From Methylophilaceae bacterium UBA7525 (lineage in GTDB: Bacteria; Pseudomonadota; Gammaproteobacteria; Burkholderiales; Methylophilaceae), in assembly GCA_002479405.1 (NCBI GenBank), contig DLMX01000081.1, forward strand, positions 33,729 through 42,024: 8,296 nucleotides of DNA, read 5' to 3'. This document shows, one piece after another, positions 6,745-8,296 of the stretch. The notes below the pieces were generated by a model. That model had not been told where the DNA came from. It was given only the letters and a program-made list of their open reading frames with translations, and searched no databases. Both the position numbers and the translations under genes were made by a program. Each line of letters opens with the position of its first letter. Position 1 is the first letter of the stretch.

Positions 6745-6839
6745 GAGCAATCTCTAATTTACTGGTTTCGGCCGTCGATGGTAACAGAAAAGCTTAAAGT
6801 GTTGAACATATAGGCTAAAAGTTGGTGAAAAGGGTTTTG
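6745..6839. promoter_or_regulatory. Divergent promoter region between the M23 peptidase gene and tyrS
   Basis: This 95-bp gap separates two divergent genes and must hold promoters for both unless they lie within the coding regions. It is AT-rich in the part nearest tyrS. On the - strand a weak pair (TTCAAC, 17 bp, TACCAT) could serve the peptidase gene. On the + strand I found no convincing -35/-10 pair. I saw no T-box-like leader before tyrS; the space is too short for one. Confidence 0.5.
6828..6834 (+). promoter_or_regulatory. Ribosome binding site that fixes the tyrS start
   Basis: AAAAGGG lies 5 bases before the ATG at 6840. An in-frame TTG at 6822 would add six residues, but this ribosome site would then lie inside the coding region, so 6840 is preferred. 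Confidence 0.8.
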
Positions 6840-8042
6840 ATGACAGAACAGGATATAGCAGAAAATCTGGCCGTGATTAAACGCGGTTGCGATGAATTGC
6901 TGATAGAACAAGAGTTGGTGGACAAGCTTAAAAAAGGTCAGCCTTTACGCGTCAAGGCGGGTTTTGATCCGACCGCGCCGGATCTGCACCTCGGTCATAC
7001 AGTGTTATTGAACAAGCTGCGCCAGTTTCAGGATCTGGGGCACCATGTCCTGTTCCTGATCGGTGATTTTACCGGCATGATTGGCGATCCCACCGGTAAA
7101 AGCGTTACTCGCCCGCCTCTGACAGAAGCGCAGGTGCAGGAAAATGCCAAATCCTACGCTACCCAGGTGTTCAAGATACTCAAGCCGGAACAGACCGAGG
7201 TCGTATTCAATTCCACTTGGTTGAATCAGCTCGGCGCTGCCGGCATGCTGAAGCTGGCTGCCAGTTACACGGTAGCCCGTATGCTGGAGCGTGATGATTT
7301 CACCAAGCGCTACAAGGCCAATCAGCCGATAGCCATTCATGAGTTCCTTTATCCATTGTTGCAGGGGTATGATTCGGTGGCCCTGAAGGCTGACGTTGAA
7401 TTGGGCGGCACCGACCAGAAATTCAATTTGCTCATGGGGCGCGAGTTGCAGAAGCAGGCTGGGCAAAGTCAGCAGTGTGTATTGACCATGCCTTTGCTTG
7501 AAGGGCTGGACGGCGTCAACAAGATGTCCAAATCGCTGGGTAACTATATTGGTGTGGCTGAGCCGGCCAATACGATATTCAGCAAGATCATGTCGATTTC
7601 CGATGAACTCATGTGGCGCTATATAGAGTTGCTGTCGTTCGAGACTATGCAGACTATCAATGCATGGAAGCAGTCTGTCGCAGGTGGTGCCAACCCAAGA
7701 GATATAAAAGTGCGCTTTGCCCAGGAGATTGTTGCGCGCTTTCATTCGGCGCAGGCTGCAGAGGCTGCGCTGGAAGATTTCGTCAATCGTTCCAAGGGTG
7801 GCATCCCGGATGAAGTGCCGGAAGTATCTTTATCTATAGAGGGCGATTCAATAGGTGTGGCGCAAATGCTCAAGCAGGCGAGTCTGGTCGCTAGCACCTC
7901 GGAAGCTTTCCGTGCCATTGAGCAGGGGGGTATCAAGCTGGATGGCGAGAGGGTGGCGGACAAGGCCCTTGCTCTGAGCAGAGGCGTTACGGTAGTGGCA
8001 CAGGTGGGCAAGCGTAAATTCGCTCGCATCACGATTAATTGA
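6840..8042 (+). CDS. tyrS: Tyrosine--tRNA ligase
   Basis: The enzyme charges tRNA-Tyr with tyrosine in the cytoplasm, using ATP. The 400-residue product is a class I synthetase. The HIGH-type signature is HLGH at residues 50-53 and KMSKS is at 228-232. The segment VELGGTDQKFNLLMGR (about 186-201) belongs to the Rossmann core. A C-terminal S4-like RNA-binding domain is at about 335-400, ending with VAQVGKRKFARITIN. The HLGH form and the segment FDPTAPDLHLGH fit the TyrRS branch common in betaproteobacteria, sometimes called TyrZ-like. The stop is only 39 bp from the first rRNA promoter and I see no intrinsic terminator between them. Read-through into the rRNA unit is therefore possible unless Rho acts. 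Confidence 0.97.
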   Translation: MTEQDIAENLAVIKRGCDELLIEQELVDKLKKGQPLRVKAGFDPTAPDLHLGHTVLLNKLRQFQDLGHHVLFLIGDFTGMIGDPTGKSVTRPPLTEAQVQENAKSYATQVFKILKPEQTEVVFNSTWLNQLGAAGMLKLAASYTVARMLERDDFTKRYKANQPIAIHEFLYPLLQGYDSVALKADVELGGTDQKFNLLMGRELQKQAGQSQQCVLTMPLLEGLDGVNKMSKSLGNYIGVAEPANTIFSKIMSISDELMWRYIELLSFETMQTINAWKQSVAGGANPRDIKVRFAQEIVARFHSAQAAEAALEDFVNRSKGGIPDEVPEVSLSIEGDSIGVAQMLKQASLVASTSEAFRAIEQGGIKLDGERVADKALALSRGVTVVAQVGKRKFARITIN

Positions 8043-8050
8043 GTCAAATG

Positions 8051-8116
8051 TAATTAATTTGTAAAAAAGCACAAATCGCTATTGACCCAATTTTATTGTT
8101 CGGTAGAATGCGCGCC
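8051..8116 (+). promoter_or_regulatory. rRNA promoter P1 (with AT-rich UP-like element)
   Basis: The -35 TTGACC (8082-8087) and -10 TAGAAT (8104-8109) are 16 bp apart. An AT-rich, A-tract-containing stretch (8051-8077) lies where an UP element would bind the alpha subunit. A GC-rich discriminator GCGCGCC (8110-8116) follows the -10, as in promoters under stringent (ppGpp) control. These are the hallmarks of a strong rRNA promoter. Confidence 0.8.
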
Positions 8117-8153
8117 TTCGCTTCAACAACAAAGCGGGCAGCGGCAAGACGGG

Positions 8154-8211
8154 AAATAAAAAGTTGCATCTTCCCCTTGACCGATTCGGCAGTGTCTGTA
8201 TAATGCGCCCC
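8154..8211 (+). promoter_or_regulatory. rRNA promoter P2
   Basis: The -35 TTGACC (8177-8182) and a perfect -10 TATAAT (8199-8204) are 16 bp apart, followed by the discriminator GCGCCCC (8205-8211). A short A-rich tract (8154-8162) lies upstream. Spacer length and -35 are identical to P1, and the two cores are displaced by exactly 95 bp. Transcription should start near 8212. Confidence 0.85.
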
Positions 8212-8296
8212 TCTCGTTGCTGATGTGACGAAGCAAAAGAAGTAGGCAGTACCCGCTCTTTAAAAACCTGAACAATCGATAAGTGTGAGTGCTTGT
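8212..8296 (+). other. Start of the pre-16S rRNA leader (rRNA operon continues past the window)
   Basis: Downstream of P2 the sequence has no open frame. It carries the leader elements boxA and a boxC-like AGTGTGAG (8282-8289), about 15 bases after boxA, in the spacing seen in E. coli. The stretch CAATCGATAAGTGTGAG resembles betaproteobacterial 16S leaders that I remember. The mature 16S rRNA itself is not in the window. Confidence 0.8.
8254..8266 (+). promoter_or_regulatory. boxA antitermination element of the rRNA leader
   Basis: CGCTCTTTAAAAA closely matches the rRNA boxA consensus TGCTCTTTAACAA, with two differences. BoxA in the nascent RNA binds NusB and NusE (S10) and makes the polymerase resistant to Rho in the untranslated rRNA operon. 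I could not identify a convincing boxB hairpin just upstream. Confidence 0.85.

Noticed and set aside
7005..7745. 246-codon open frame on the - strand opposite tyrS
   Set aside because: It lies inside tyrS, which has all its motifs. The frame shows no domain and no ribosome site that I could support.
8045..8061. CAAAT/ATTTG inverted repeat after the tyrS stop
   Set aside because: The stem is only five mostly A-T pairs with no T run after it. It is more likely part of the AT-rich UP region of rRNA promoter P1.
8151..8175. GGGAA/TTCCC inverted repeat between the two rRNA promoters
   Set aside because: The five-base arms are separated by 15 bases, which is expected by chance and shows no further symmetry.
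1..8296. Search by eye for CRISPR repeats, transposon ends, tRNA genes, phage genes or defence systems
   Set aside because: I found none. The window is nearly filled by recognisable core genes, and the only gaps are short intergenic regions.

Overview
The window looks like core chromosome of a betaproteobacterium, most likely in or near the Nitrosomonadales (Nitrosomonas, Gallionellaceae and relatives). Three things point there: the order rpsI-argC-coiled-coil protein-bactofilin-erpA, the M23 peptidase/anmK pair divergent from tyrS, and an rRNA leader of betaproteobacterial type at the right edge. Base composition looks close to balanced and even throughout. I see no insertion sequence, phage gene, CRISPR array, tRNA or broken gene. 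The assignment rests on remembered gene order and protein similarity, not on a search.

Left part (1-2842, + strand). The last 26 codons of rpsI end at 81, followed by a strong terminator. Then come argC (arginine biosynthesis), a membrane-anchored coiled-coil protein of unknown function, a bactofilin (polymerising cytoskeletal scaffold) and erpA (A-type iron-sulfur carrier). Gaps of 21 and 22 bp suggest that argC, the coiled-coil gene and the bactofilin gene are co-transcribed. erpA also has a good sigma-70 promoter of its own in the 63 bp before it.

Middle part (2858-6744, - strand). A bidirectional terminator separates erpA from the converging gltA (citrate synthase, hexameric type II). 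Reading leftward, the order is M23 peptidase, anmK, gltA, with gaps of 35 and 38 bp, so they may form one transcription unit. The first two fit together: the peptidase remodels peptidoglycan, and AnmK recycles the anhydro-MurNAc released by wall turnover. gltA is metabolically unrelated to both.

Right part (6840-8296, + strand). tyrS (tyrosyl-tRNA synthetase) is divergent from the peptidase gene across 95 bp. Only 39 bp after its stop codon begin two tandem rRNA-type promoters, exactly 95 bp apart, with GC-rich discriminators. A boxA antitermination element follows, with the start of a pre-16S leader. The 16S gene should begin just beyond the window.

This is a well-conserved housekeeping region, and I found no convincing undescribed system. 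The points most worth a second look are the uncharacterised MreC/PilO-shaped protein paired with the bactofilin near an M23 peptidase, an imperfect palindrome filling the spacer of the erpA promoter, and gltA placed between envelope and Fe-S genes.
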